Shown here: in pieces, positions 18,426-27,270 of the stretch
How positions within the stretch are numbered: position 1 is the first letter of the stretch
Layout of the letters: the number at the start of each line of letters is the position of its first letter
NCBI GenBank assembly: GCA_021297855.1
Contig: JAJTHM010000066.1
Location: 1 to 38,099 of the forward strand
Length of the DNA stretch: 38,099 bases
Source of the DNA: Sphingobacteriales bacterium
GTDB lineage: Bacteria; Bacteroidota; Bacteroidia; Chitinophagales; JADJOU01
Reading direction: 5' to 3'
Translations under genes and position numbers: made by a program
The notes under the pieces: generated by a model
The model's input: only the letters and a program-made list of their open reading frames with translations
Told to the model about the DNA's origin: nothing
Databases searched by the model: none

Positions 18426-19622
18426 CTATTTTTTTCTAAGATTTAATATCAATCCAAAAACCATGAATATCAACAAAGGGGATCGATAGCGTAAAATAGC
18501 TGCATAATTATGTACCAAAAGTGAAACGACTAACATAAAAGAAAAAAAAACCATAGTAAAGTAAACCGTGATTCTATTCCAAACCCGAGACTGATGATAG
18601 AATAAATAAATAATGAAAGCTAAGGTCAAAGCACAAACAAAATTTAAAATCACTAAATAATAAGTGGCCGTATGAATAGAGTAAAAAGCCTCTAACCAGC
18701 GCCTAAGAATCTGCCCAATTAAATCAATAGCGTCCGCTTTCCAATCGATAAAATCAAAATGGGTATTTCCAGCTTTCAATCTACCATATCTATTCAATTT
18801 ATCCAACACATAGACTCTGTATGGAGAATTAAATAACAGAATTAATGGTATTAGGGGGAATAGGAATAGCAGGATTTTATTTTGCCATTTGGATACCTCG
18901 AGACGAGAATACAGAACGACAACGAGCAAAACGATGAGCAGAAGTATCACTGTATCTAAACGTATGAAAATAGCATTGGTTAAACACAATAGAGCGAGCA
19001 GATATTTCCACCACTTCGGCGAGCTATAGACTACATATAGCACAACACATAAGAAAAGAAGCAGTAAATTTTCTTTATAAACACCTGAAACAAAAAAAAT
19101 GTCTATCCCACCAATTAATAGAAAAGCATACAAAATTTTCACTTTCCGTGCATCTGGATCGATGTTATGAAGGGATTTTAGTAGAAGACTTTTAGAGACA
19201 AAACTCAATACGCCAAAAAACAAAGAGACATTAAAAAGATTGGGTTTAGAGATAAGCGAAAAGAATAGAAAAAATTTCTCAATGGTAAAACTCGTATAAT
19301 TTGACCATGTATTGGAGGCGATGAGCATAGGGAAATAATACTGCGGATACAATCCGTTGCCACCAGTCAAGAAAAACAATCCATAAAGACTTGAATCTTT
19401 ATCCAAAAAGGATATCAACAAAATGGCATCCTTCATATACTTTCTAGAGTCCAACTCTGCAAGTTGAGCTGACAGACCTGCGATAAAAATGGAGGCGATG
19501 AGAAGAATCAGCGCAGGAACAAGTCCAATCGGTAAAAACTTGTACCTCTTTTCTAGAAAAATAAAGCCAAAAACTAGAAATATGAATTGAATACAGTAAA
19601 TGAAAAATTCACTGTTATTCAT
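18426..19622 (-). CDS. Polytopic inner-membrane protein of unknown function
   Basis: A 398-residue, very hydrophobic protein with roughly ten predicted membrane segments, starting with 'FFIYCIQFIFLVFGFIFLE' and including 'LYAFLLIGGIDIFFVSGVYKE', 'LLLLFLCVVLYVVY', 'VILLLIVLLVVVLY' and 'ILLFLFPLIPLILLF'. A soluble loop (about 55-110) contains 'LDSRKYMKDAILL' and 'TGGNGLYPQYYFPMLI'. The pattern of a long early loop and 'SGVYKENLLL' resembles EpsG/Wzy-like polysaccharide polymerases or glycosyltransferase-C-type membrane proteins, but I see no decisive motif. It is the last gene of an operon: the ATG lies 3 bp after the stop of the DUF5689 lipoprotein gene, so translational coupling is likely. 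Its place behind a TonB receptor may be incidental. Confidence 0.75.
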   Translation of the reverse strand: MNNSEFFIYCIQFIFLVFGFIFLEKRYKFLPIGLVPALILLIASIFIAGLSAQLAELDSRKYMKDAILLISFLDKDSSLYGLFFLTGGNGLYPQYYFPMLIASNTWSNYTSFTIEKFFLFFSLISKPNLFNVSLFFGVLSFVSKSLLLKSLHNIDPDARKVKILYAFLLIGGIDIFFVSGVYKENLLLLFLCVVLYVVYSSPKWWKYLLALLCLTNAIFIRLDTVILLLIVLLVVVLYSRLEVSKWQNKILLFLFPLIPLILLFNSPYRVYVLDKLNRYGRLKAGNTHFDFIDWKADAIDLIGQILRRWLEAFYSIHTATYYLVILNFVCALTLAFIIYLFYHQSRVWNRITVYFTMVFFSFMLVVSLLVHNYAAILRYRSPLLIFMVFGLILNLRKK

Positions 19623-19625
19623 AGC

Positions 19626-21065
19626 TTATTCAACATCAGAAAGATTGCGAATAGATATCTGCTTGGTATTTCCAAATCTACCTACAATTGCGGTTATATT
19701 TTTAGCGCCTGACGGCAGGGTCGATCCGCTAAAGGTGGCCGCAGACTGCGTAAAATGAACGATATTGGAAGATGCATCTGCGATGGTTTTACTACCACTA
19801 TATGTTCCTGTAGCGGTAAAACTTGCGCCCATAATTTTGACTAAGGTCGATTCATAGGTATCCATATTGTTGCTTATAGTGGCAATGGTTACCGCAGCTG
19901 GTGTGATAGTTCCCGTGCCAAGTTTAGTCACGGCGCTGCTCGGCACAAAGACCTGCATCAACTGATTAAATTTAGTCAAGCTATCACCAGTAAATGTTAC
20001 CTTCAACTTTTCGCCGAGTGCATAAGTATGTGCGGATGAAAAACGTATGATGATACCTCCTGTAGCATCTTGAATGGCCAAGTTTTGGCTATTGATATTC
20101 TTGCCATCTTTGTCCGAAATCACTACCCCTTCGATATATTTATCAAACAATTTCACCCCATTGCCAGTATATAAAGCGCGAATAGAAGCTATAGTAGCCA
20201 AGGTAGCAGTGCCGCCACCACCTCCACCGCCACCTGAACCAGCGCATGGTGTCGTGCGATTTGAATCGGTTAATTTCACATCATTTAAATCGCGTATGAC
20301 CATCTGAAAGTCACTTCTGTAGACAGTAAATATACCCGTAAACGTACCTTTGCCAGCTGCAACCTTTGTCCCTGCAAAATTAGCATAGCCACTAGTGCGG
20401 ACGATTAGATCATTGCCATTATTATCTAGCAGCGTTCTGTTCGCGTCTTGGAGATTGGCTATATCCGCATAGGTTAGCTTGGTGTCTTCGCACTTGAACT
20501 CTACATCTTTAAAGCGAACTAATTTATAGTGATAGGCCTCAGATAATTGTCCCATGGTGATTTCATCTACCTTGACTTCATTGTTGACACTCCCCTTCAA
20601 GATGGTTTTGTCTATTGCCGTTGCTGGCAGTTCGCCCAGATCTTTAGCGCCAGGCGTCGATACTGTATCAATATACCCTCCTAGTTTGATCAGGTTGTTC
20701 TGATTGGCCATGGCCATTCCCTTTACTTTCAAGAATACTTTTCTACCAACAGGAAAGTCGTTGTATAGGTTTGAGCGATTAATCAATACTCCAATCGCTG
20801 CGCGATTATCTTTGTCTTGAATCACGATTTCCTTATATAAATTTCCCCCTACATCATTACCACTCACGATGGCTTCGATAATTCTATTAGAATCGATGGT
20901 CCATATCGTCTTGCCACTGGCTTTGAAATCCTGCTTTAGGTCAAAAATAGTATAGTTAGCCGTAATTGCGGGATCTTTAGGATTCGCGGGCGGATCTATG
21001 GCATCCTTCATACAACCTGATAGGACAAGCAATGGGGACATTAAGGCAATAAGAAATTTGTTCAT
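19626..21065 (-). CDS. DUF5689 domain lipoprotein with poly-Gly linker and second OB-like domain
   Basis: This 479-residue protein has a lipoprotein signal (LSGC, predicted lipidated Cys18). Residues about 35-270 are a DUF5689 domain ('YTIFDLKQDFK', 'DSNRIIEAIVSGNDVGGNLYKEI', 'AAIGVLINRSNLYNDFPVGRKVFLKVKG'). A run of eight glycines (codons at about 20208-20231) links to a second, related domain (about 285-479, 'IEGVVISDKDGKNINSQNLAIQD', 'YALGEKLKVTFTGDSL', 'ATISNNMDTYESTLVKIMGASF'), so the domain seems to be duplicated. DUF5689 proteins commonly sit next to a TonB-dependent receptor with a carboxypeptidase-regulatory N-terminus, as here (12 bp downstream of that gene), and are probably surface-exposed partners of the transporter. 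The ligand is unknown. Confidence 0.85.
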   Translation of the reverse strand: MNKFLIALMSPLLVLSGCMKDAIDPPANPKDPAITANYTIFDLKQDFKASGKTIWTIDSNRIIEAIVSGNDVGGNLYKEIVIQDKDNRAAIGVLINRSNLYNDFPVGRKVFLKVKGMAMANQNNLIKLGGYIDTVSTPGAKDLGELPATAIDKTILKGSVNNEVKVDEITMGQLSEAYHYKLVRFKDVEFKCEDTKLTYADIANLQDANRTLLDNNGNDLIVRTSGYANFAGTKVAAGKGTFTGIFTVYRSDFQMVIRDLNDVKLTDSNRTTPCAGSGGGGGGGGTATLATIASIRALYTGNGVKLFDKYIEGVVISDKDGKNINSQNLAIQDATGGIIIRFSSAHTYALGEKLKVTFTGDSLTKFNQLMQVFVPSSAVTKLGTGTITPAAVTIATISNNMDTYESTLVKIMGASFTATGTYSGSKTIADASSNIVHFTQSAATFSGSTLPSGAKNITAIVGRFGNTKQISIRNLSDVE

Positions 21066-21077
21066 ATACGTTGATTA

Positions 21078-23825
21078 TTATAATCTATAAATAAAATTGA
21101 TATAAAAAGACCTTCCCATCATGTAGGAATAGGTGTTAGGAAATTTATCTGGATCGCGATCTCTGAAGTCAAAGCGCAATTGCTCTCTCCCCACGATAGC
21201 ATAATCTTTTTTGTCCAGTAGGTTGGTGAAATTAGCAGAGATATCAAAGAACATGCGCTTCTTAATGCCTTTGATAAACTTATTGATTAGAAATGATTTT
21301 CTAAAATAGGCATCGACGGTAAAGGCTCCCGGCATGCGCTCTTGGGAAAGAATCTTATTATACTGATCTGAACCTGGGGTGACAGCGACTACAGCCTCGG
21401 TAGTTCTTCGCTGCGGACTAGGATCGACATAGATTTTATCGAAATAATTTAGACTAATCGACGCAGACCAGAATTGTTTGGAGTTATAATTTAGCTTCAA
21501 CATTCCTGCCAATTGAGGCCCTGTAGCTAAGTGAAGTCCTTGGTAATAAACGGTCTCTGTGGAAGATACTAGATTAGCGTTATCATAGTAGAATGTAATA
21601 TTCGGTCTATTGTCATAAACATAGTCTCCGATATTAGCTAGGGCAGTCGCAGTCAATCCTGTATTGGCTATCTTAGTCTCCACTGCAGCCTCTATTCCCA
21701 TATATCGCTTATTCACATCACGAATGAGCAGAGATCCAAAGCTATTGGTCAACTCGGTAAAAAAGCGTCGCACCTCGGTCTCACTTTGTGATAAAGTATA
21801 GAAGCCACTGAAATTAATCTTAGTACGCGCGCCACGATGAAAATAAGAAATTTCTCCACTGTTGATATTCATGCTCTTGGCATTTCTATCAAAAAGATTG
21901 GATACACGCGCGAGTGGATAGACTTGCTCGTACTGCGGAGCGTATGCCCAGCGAGCTGCTCCTAGAGATACATAATTTTTTCCATCAATTTTATAGGTAA
22001 ATCCCCCTTTAATATCTATGTTCAAAAAGTTGACGCTTTCTGATTTACCAAAACTACTATTCTCATGGGCTCCATTCTTAAATAAACCTTCTCTACCATA
22101 GCCTGTATATTCCAAGCGAAGACCTCCATAGAAATCTATTTTGTCTAGTGTCACTAAGGTTTGTCCCCAAACCGTCGAATTGGTCACCGTAGCGCGGTAG
22201 TTATACCCGTACTTATCTCCTGCCCGCACGATGCCATAGGGATTGTTCAAATCATTGTGAATAGCATTGGCATTGTCTGGATTCGCTCGTTGAGCGAACT
22301 GATTTATATTGACAAAGAAGTCTGCCCCTAAAAGGTCTGAAACCTGTCTGTAATATTCGGTACTATTGAACTGAAACATCGCTCCTCCCGTGAGGTTGAT
22401 TCGATTATTGATTTGATGCTTGACCAATACATGGGCGGTAGCATTTTTCACATCAGAGACTTCTTTATTCATAATATAGCGCGCCCAATTGCCCGTCTCC
22501 CCTTTGGTTGGTACCGTTTCACGATTGTTTCTATTCGCATCATAGAGTCTATCCCAATCTACTTGCAATAAATCTGGATTGGTTTTGATAGCAGTAAAGA
22601 CCGCATTGTAAGCGATAGGATCATCATTATAGAAACTCGGCGCATTGCGGTAATAGGTCGGCGAAGGATTGTAAGAATTATACCAGTCCAATCGCTCTTG
22701 ATAGCGCTTACCAAACTGTAAGCCAAGACTCGCATTGATATGGGTCGAAGCGGTCGGTTTAAAATCTCCTGAGAGAGTGATTAAAGGTACATTGTCCCTG
22801 CGGATATTGGAGCTGCGTTTTTCACCGTTTTGTATTCCCCAGTTCGGATTATAGAAATTGGTACCTGCGAGGTCGCTAAACTCTTTGATCACAGCACTCG
22901 CCACTGCGCGCTTGTTATCTACATAAAAGGCCGTAAGACTTGTGTTAAACTTTTGACTCCAGAGTTTGGAGACAGAAAAATAAGCCGTAAATGCCTGCAT
23001 GGCTGTTCCTGGAATATAACCCTCTTTGGCGCCGCGAAAGCCGAGGGAACCAGAGAATGCAAAATTATTTTTCAATAAGCCTGTGCTATAGGTTGCCGTA
23101 GTTCTGGAGGTAAAATTTCGATTGGAAAACCACTGCGATACACGAAGACCTTTGCGTTGATTGATCGCTTCGGCATCAATATCTATATTATTCGTCTGCT
23201 CGCCAAAGGTGAAAGGGATGGCTTTAATACCATAATAATTGTTTCGAGAGCGAAGCACATCATTCAGTCCTGAGAAGTCATTAAAAGTAATGCTATTTCC
23301 CTGCACGATATTTTCTAAGGGAACGCCATTGATAAACAAGGTCTGGTCTTGGAATCGCAATCCGCGGTTTCTAAAGCCACCTTGTCCTAGCCCGAACATA
23401 GAGTTGGAAACGAAGATATCTCTAGATGAATTGAGTAAGCTAGCTACCGAATTGCTGGCATCGTCTTCGGTCTGCTCTGTGACTGGGATTTCGTTATTCA
23501 TATCCTTGCCCTGCTGCTGTTTTTCTATGATTATGTCCTCGACCACTTTCGTTTCCCCACCTACATAATCTACGTCTATACTAGCCTCAAAGAAGCCCGG
23601 TTCAGATACAATAATAGTAAAAATGGCTGTACTGAGGTTGTCGAAAACATAATTTCCAAACTCATCGGTCGTGGTAAATCGCTCAAAAGTAGGTGCGACC
23701 AACTTGACCTGTACACGCTTCACCGCAGCCTTGGTTTCTGCCTCTAACACCTTGCCCTCTATCCTGCCCTGCGCCCAACCCGAAAGGCTGAGAATCATAG
23801 CTAGCATTAGTAAATAATATCGCAT
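21078..23825 (-). CDS. TonB-dependent receptor with carboxypeptidase-like regulatory domain
   Basis: About 915 residues from the ATG at 23825. The in-frame TTG at 23846 is rejected because it overlaps a TAnnTTTG -7 element. A signal peptide (MRYYLLMLAMILSLSGWAQ) is followed by a CarboxypepD_reg-type beta-sandwich (about 20-100, 'GRIEGKVLEAETKAAVKRVQV', 'TTDEFGNYVFDNLSTA'), a plug region (about 105-220, 'SVASLLNSSRDIFVSNSMFGLGQGGFRNRG', 'LFINGVPLENIVQGN') and a barrel to the C-terminus ('MMGRSFYINFIYRL'). It should sit in the outer membrane and take up a large or chelated substrate driven by TonB-ExbBD. It heads an operon with the DUF5689 lipoprotein, 12 bp downstream. It is not a canonical SusC, as no SusD follows. 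The substrate cannot be deduced. Confidence 0.9.
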   Translation of the reverse strand: MRYYLLMLAMILSLSGWAQGRIEGKVLEAETKAAVKRVQVKLVAPTFERFTTTDEFGNYVFDNLSTAIFTIIVSEPGFFEASIDVDYVGGETKVVEDIIIEKQQQGKDMNNEIPVTEQTEDDASNSVASLLNSSRDIFVSNSMFGLGQGGFRNRGLRFQDQTLFINGVPLENIVQGNSITFNDFSGLNDVLRSRNNYYGIKAIPFTFGEQTNNIDIDAEAINQRKGLRVSQWFSNRNFTSRTTATYSTGLLKNNFAFSGSLGFRGAKEGYIPGTAMQAFTAYFSVSKLWSQKFNTSLTAFYVDNKRAVASAVIKEFSDLAGTNFYNPNWGIQNGEKRSSNIRRDNVPLITLSGDFKPTASTHINASLGLQFGKRYQERLDWYNSYNPSPTYYRNAPSFYNDDPIAYNAVFTAIKTNPDLLQVDWDRLYDANRNNRETVPTKGETGNWARYIMNKEVSDVKNATAHVLVKHQINNRINLTGGAMFQFNSTEYYRQVSDLLGADFFVNINQFAQRANPDNANAIHNDLNNPYGIVRAGDKYGYNYRATVTNSTVWGQTLVTLDKIDFYGGLRLEYTGYGREGLFKNGAHENSSFGKSESVNFLNIDIKGGFTYKIDGKNYVSLGAARWAYAPQYEQVYPLARVSNLFDRNAKSMNINSGEISYFHRGARTKINFSGFYTLSQSETEVRRFFTELTNSFGSLLIRDVNKRYMGIEAAVETKIANTGLTATALANIGDYVYDNRPNITFYYDNANLVSSTETVYYQGLHLATGPQLAGMLKLNYNSKQFWSASISLNYFDKIYVDPSPQRRTTEAVVAVTPGSDQYNKILSQERMPGAFTVDAYFRKSFLINKFIKGIKKRMFFDISANFTNLLDKKDYAIVGREQLRFDFRDRDPDKFPNTYSYMMGRSFYINFIYRL

Positions 23826-23843
23826 TCCTGTAAAAATGAAGAG

Positions 23844-23851
23844 CAAAAGTA
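23844..23851 (-). promoter_or_regulatory. -7 element of the TonB-receptor operon
   Basis: Minus-strand TACTTTTG matches TAnnTTTG, with a leader of about 13 nt before the ATG at 23825. It overlaps the alternative TTG start at 23846 and so argues against it. No clear -33 TTG at the right distance was seen. Confidence 0.5.
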
Positions 23852-24058
23852 GGAAAATTCAATTGTCTTGGAGTTATGAAATAATTAAATTATGCACAAA
23901 TTGTGGAAACCAGCCAAGTCAAAATTGAATTTAAAAAAATCTCCTTCCTTTTTGAAAATAAACTTACAGCACAACCCGACACTAAGGAGAAAAGAACTAT
24001 TGACAAAGGGTTTTGCTAACTTCTATATATTTAACGGATGTACTCTTGAGAGTTCTAC

Positions 24059-24066
24059 TAAATTTG
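24059..24066 (+). promoter_or_regulatory. -7 element of the OMP / DUF721 / LysM operon
   Basis: TAAATTTG matches TAnnTTTG and predicts transcription from about 24072, giving a leader of about 15 nt before the ATG at 24087. This supports the shorter start of the downstream gene over the in-frame ATG at 23892, which would lie upstream of the promoter. Confidence 0.55.
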
Positions 24067-24086
24067 CATTTCCAAAAAATTATTCA

Positions 24087-26963
24087 ATGTTCAAAGGAAT
24101 TCTCTCTGCCATTAGTTTGGTATTCATCACTAGTCTTCATGCACAATCTATCTCGGGTAAAATCGAAGATAGTAAAACAGGAAAAGCAATGGAGCGCGTT
24201 TTGGTCGTCATCATGGAGCAGAAAAAGGCTGCACCCGTGGCTACTGAATATACCGACTCGAGAGGTCAGTTTAAATTTGACAATCTAAAATTGAAAGGGC
24301 AAGAGTTCTCGGTGACGACCAAAATGGTTGGATATACAGAGTTTCAAGAAATTTACACGATAGATAAACTCCCACTCAAAATAACTATAAAACTAGAACC
24401 TACCGCCAGTCAGCTCAAAGAAGTGGAGATAGAAGGAACTAGAGCTAGAGTGACTATAAAGGATGATACAGTGGTCTATGATGCCAAGGCTTTTAAAACC
24501 CACAAAGACGCGAATGTAGAAGATCTAGTCGTCAAAATGCCCGGCATCACTAGAGAGGGCGGCGAGGTCAAAGCTTATGGAGAAAAGGTTCAGAAAGTAT
24601 TGGTCGATGGTCAAGAGTTTTTTGGAGAGGATGCAAATATCGCGCTGAAAAACCTACCAGCAGAAACGGTAGATAAGGTGGAAATTTTCGATGCAATGAG
24701 TGATAAAAATGCATTTACTGGCTTCAACGATGGCAATACAACAAAAACAATGAACCTCAAAACCAAGCCTGGTATGAATAAAGGCTATTTTGGCAAGGCC
24801 TATGCGGGTTATGGAACTTCAGATCGATATCAAGCAGGTGGCAATTATAACTACTACAATGGCTCTAAAAGAGTCTCCATTTTAGGTTTAGCGAATAATA
24901 TCAACAACCTCAACTTCTCCACTTCTGAAATCGTTGGGGCCATGACTGGCTCTAGCAATATGGGCGGTGCCGGTGGAGCCAATATGATGCGTGGGATGAG
25001 CTTTGGGATGAGCGTTTCGGGAGCTGGTGGTCGCCGAGGCGGATTTGGAGGCCCTATGTCCAACTTTACCGTATCCAACAGAGATGGAGTCAATGACGGG
25101 TATTCATTTGGTATGAACTATAACGATAAGTGGGGGAAAAATAAAAATACCACGGTAAGTATGAGCTATTTTGGCAATAGAACTGATAATTTCACCTTGG
25201 GACAGACGAGTCAGAAAAATCTTTTAGATACCATCAACACCTTATCTACCAATCAAAATGAGAATAACTCTGATCAAGCCTACAAACATAGATTTAGCTC
25301 TAGAATAGACGGCAAATTAGATAATAAAAACAGTTATATCTGGACGAATAAATTGAATTTCGGAGATAACAACGGACAATATATTACAGAAGTCAATAAC
25401 TTCTTTGAAATCAGCGGTGGTACTTTGCGTAATTTGAATCAATCAAGAACGCTGGGCAACTCCATTGAATTTAATTCCAATTTTCTTTATAAACTTGCTT
25501 TTACTAGAAAGGGTAGAACGCTCTCTTTAAACTCGATAGTGGATGTCAATTCACAAAAAGGCACATCTTTGCAAAACGTGATTACAGAGCGCGGGACGCT
25601 GACCAGTGCATTTGGACTAGATTATATAACCAATCAGTGGTCCACTACATTCACAAACATACTTACCTACACCGAACCTAGTGGCAAATACGGACAATGG
25701 TTAATCAACTATAGCCCATCCATATCTAATAGGAGAAATGATAGAGAGGTGAGCACGTTTAACTCCGTAAATCCTTCTCCAATTTTGGCGGATAGTTTAT
25801 CCAATAATTTTACAAACAATTTATTTTACAATATCGGGGGGTTGAGTTACCGCCTTCAATTCAGCAAATGGAGAATCATGTTTGGCTCTAATGTGCAGAA
25901 CATTAATTTCATTGGCAGAGAGCGATTCCCAGGTTCTAGTAGCATAGAGCGAAATTTCTTTGGAGTTCTACCTTACTTCAATATTCAGTTTAATTCCAAG
26001 CCAATGAATCGTTTGAGATTGACCTATAATACGAGTATGAACGTACCTTCGGTGACCCAGATCCAGCCGGTATTGGACTTGTCCAATCCAGTATCAATAT
26101 ACAAAGGAAACGATAAGCTGACGAATGAATACAGTCACAACTTATTCTTTCACTATATGAAGCCCAATATAGTCAAAGGGACCTTCCTGATTTTCGTATC
26201 CAATTTGAATTACACCTTTAATAGAATCTCCAATTTTACCTACACTGCCATTAACGACACAAGTATCGATAATTTAGCCTTGCGCAGAGGAGTCACCTAC
26301 AATAAGAATGTCAACTTAGATAATGCGTTTACAGGATTCCTATTTGCGAACTATACACTTCCGATTAAGCCTCTTAAATCGAACTTTAGTATCAATGGAA
26401 ACTATACCTATTCCCAAAACCCATCGATAGTCAATTTAAAAGAAAATATGACGCGCACCAATATGTTTTCAATGGGGTCTATGCTATCCAGCAATGTAAG
26501 TCCAGATATCGATTTCTCATTGAGTTATAATCCAAAATATTTCATCAACACGTTTAGTCTTGAAGGACTCCCAAATAATAACTATTGGATACATACCGTG
26601 TCGAATAATATTCGTTTGACACTTTTCAAAAACTTTGTTTGGAGTTATGATTTCAGTTATAACTACAATAGTCAAATCGACGCTGCTATCAATCAACATA
26701 TATTTCTTATGGGTTCTAGTCTAGCCTACAAATTTTTGAAGAATCGACAACTCGAAGCTAAAATTAGTGTTTTTGATATCTTGAATCAGAACCAAAATAT
26801 TAGCCGAACGATAACTAACAACGCTATTATTGATTCACGTATCAATGCCATGAATCGCTATGGGCTCTTTACCATGACTTATACCTTCAAGAAATTTCAA
26901 GGAACAGATCCGGATAAAAAGGCAGGTGGTTTTATGCAGATGATGACTCCTAAAAGTGACTAA
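24087..26963 (+). CDS. Outer-membrane beta-barrel protein with carboxypeptidase-like domain and TonB-receptor-like plug
   Basis: About 958 residues from the ATG at 24087, which gives a clean signal peptide (MFKGILSAISLVFITSLHAQ) just after a -7 element. The in-frame ATG at 23892 would add 65 residues without a signal sequence. Domains: CarboxypepD_reg (about 22-110, 'GKIEDSKTGKAMERVLV', 'DSRGQFKFDNLKL'), a plug-like region (about 115-215, 'VEDLVVKMPGITREGGEVKAYG', 'VQKVLVDGQEFFGEDANIALKN') and a long barrel ('OMP_b-brl_3'-type). A Gly/Met-rich segment at about 288-327 ('SNMGGAGGANMMRGMSFGM') interrupts the early barrel, probably as a loop. These proteins resemble TonB receptors, but their transport role is mostly unproven. 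The next gene starts 4 bp after the stop, and the transcript likely continues through DUF721 and LysM genes. Confidence 0.88.
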   Translation: MFKGILSAISLVFITSLHAQSISGKIEDSKTGKAMERVLVVIMEQKKAAPVATEYTDSRGQFKFDNLKLKGQEFSVTTKMVGYTEFQEIYTIDKLPLKITIKLEPTASQLKEVEIEGTRARVTIKDDTVVYDAKAFKTHKDANVEDLVVKMPGITREGGEVKAYGEKVQKVLVDGQEFFGEDANIALKNLPAETVDKVEIFDAMSDKNAFTGFNDGNTTKTMNLKTKPGMNKGYFGKAYAGYGTSDRYQAGGNYNYYNGSKRVSILGLANNINNLNFSTSEIVGAMTGSSNMGGAGGANMMRGMSFGMSVSGAGGRRGGFGGPMSNFTVSNRDGVNDGYSFGMNYNDKWGKNKNTTVSMSYFGNRTDNFTLGQTSQKNLLDTINTLSTNQNENNSDQAYKHRFSSRIDGKLDNKNSYIWTNKLNFGDNNGQYITEVNNFFEISGGTLRNLNQSRTLGNSIEFNSNFLYKLAFTRKGRTLSLNSIVDVNSQKGTSLQNVITERGTLTSAFGLDYITNQWSTTFTNILTYTEPSGKYGQWLINYSPSISNRRNDREVSTFNSVNPSPILADSLSNNFTNNLFYNIGGLSYRLQFSKWRIMFGSNVQNINFIGRERFPGSSSIERNFFGVLPYFNIQFNSKPMNRLRLTYNTSMNVPSVTQIQPVLDLSNPVSIYKGNDKLTNEYSHNLFFHYMKPNIVKGTFLIFVSNLNYTFNRISNFTYTAINDTSIDNLALRRGVTYNKNVNLDNAFTGFLFANYTLPIKPLKSNFSINGNYTYSQNPSIVNLKENMTRTNMFSMGSMLSSNVSPDIDFSLSYNPKYFINTFSLEGLPNNNYWIHTVSNNIRLTLFKNFVWSYDFSYNYNSQIDAAINQHIFLMGSSLAYKFLKNRQLEAKISVFDILNQNQNISRTITNNAIIDSRINAMNRYGLFTMTYTFKKFQGTDPDKKAGGFMQMMTPKSD

Positions 26964-26967
26964 GGAA

Positions 26968-27261
26968 ATGAAACGAAATAAAGAAGTTGTCAAAGTATCA
27001 GTTGGATTTGATCAATGGTTGGATAAAAACCATTACAAAGAAAAAGCGCTCAATTTTAAAATAGCAGAAAACTGGCAGCAAATAGCAGGCAATACTATTT
27101 ATAATCACACTGAACGCATCGATGTGCGTCTTCCAAAAATCTTTCTCAAAATCAATAACTCATCCTTGAAAGAAATGCTGTATCATGACAGCAAGCTTCT
27201 TATCGATAATGTAAACGATTTTTTAAGCGAAAAATGTGTAAAAGAGATTATCTTTACTTAA
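26968..27261 (+). CDS. DUF721 / DciA-like protein
   Basis: A 97-residue protein starting at the ATG at 26968 (MKRNKEVVKVSVGFDQWLD). A GTG at 26956 would overlap the preceding gene and has less support; GGAAATG precedes the ATG and may act as a weak ribosome-binding site. The core reads 'ALNFKIAENWQQIAGNTIYNHTERI', 'RLPKIFLKINNSSLKEMLYHDS' and 'LIDNVNDFL', the W-x2-(I/V)-(A/V)-G pattern and small beta-helix fold of DUF721. Proteins of this family include DciA, which loads or operates the replicative helicase DnaB in bacteria lacking DnaC/DnaI, so a role in replication initiation is plausible. It sits between an outer-membrane protein and a LysM protein in one apparent operon. Confidence 0.8.
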   Translation: MKRNKEVVKVSVGFDQWLDKNHYKEKALNFKIAENWQQIAGNTIYNHTERIDVRLPKIFLKINNSSLKEMLYHDSKLLIDNVNDFLSEKCVKEIIFT

Positions 27262-27270
27262 CTCAAACAT

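Noticed and set aside
23892..24086. N-terminal extension of 65 residues on the outer-membrane barrel protein
   Set aside because: It has no signal peptide, precedes a TAnnTTTG promoter element, and the internal ATG at 24087 gives a typical signal peptide.
24059..24140. Possible riboswitch or long leader before the outer-membrane protein gene
   Set aside because: The promoter element leaves only about 15 nt of leader, too short for a riboswitch.
26956..26967. GTG start for the DUF721 gene overlapping the preceding stop
   Set aside because: The ATG at 26968 gives the normal family length and follows GGAA; the GTG adds only four residues.
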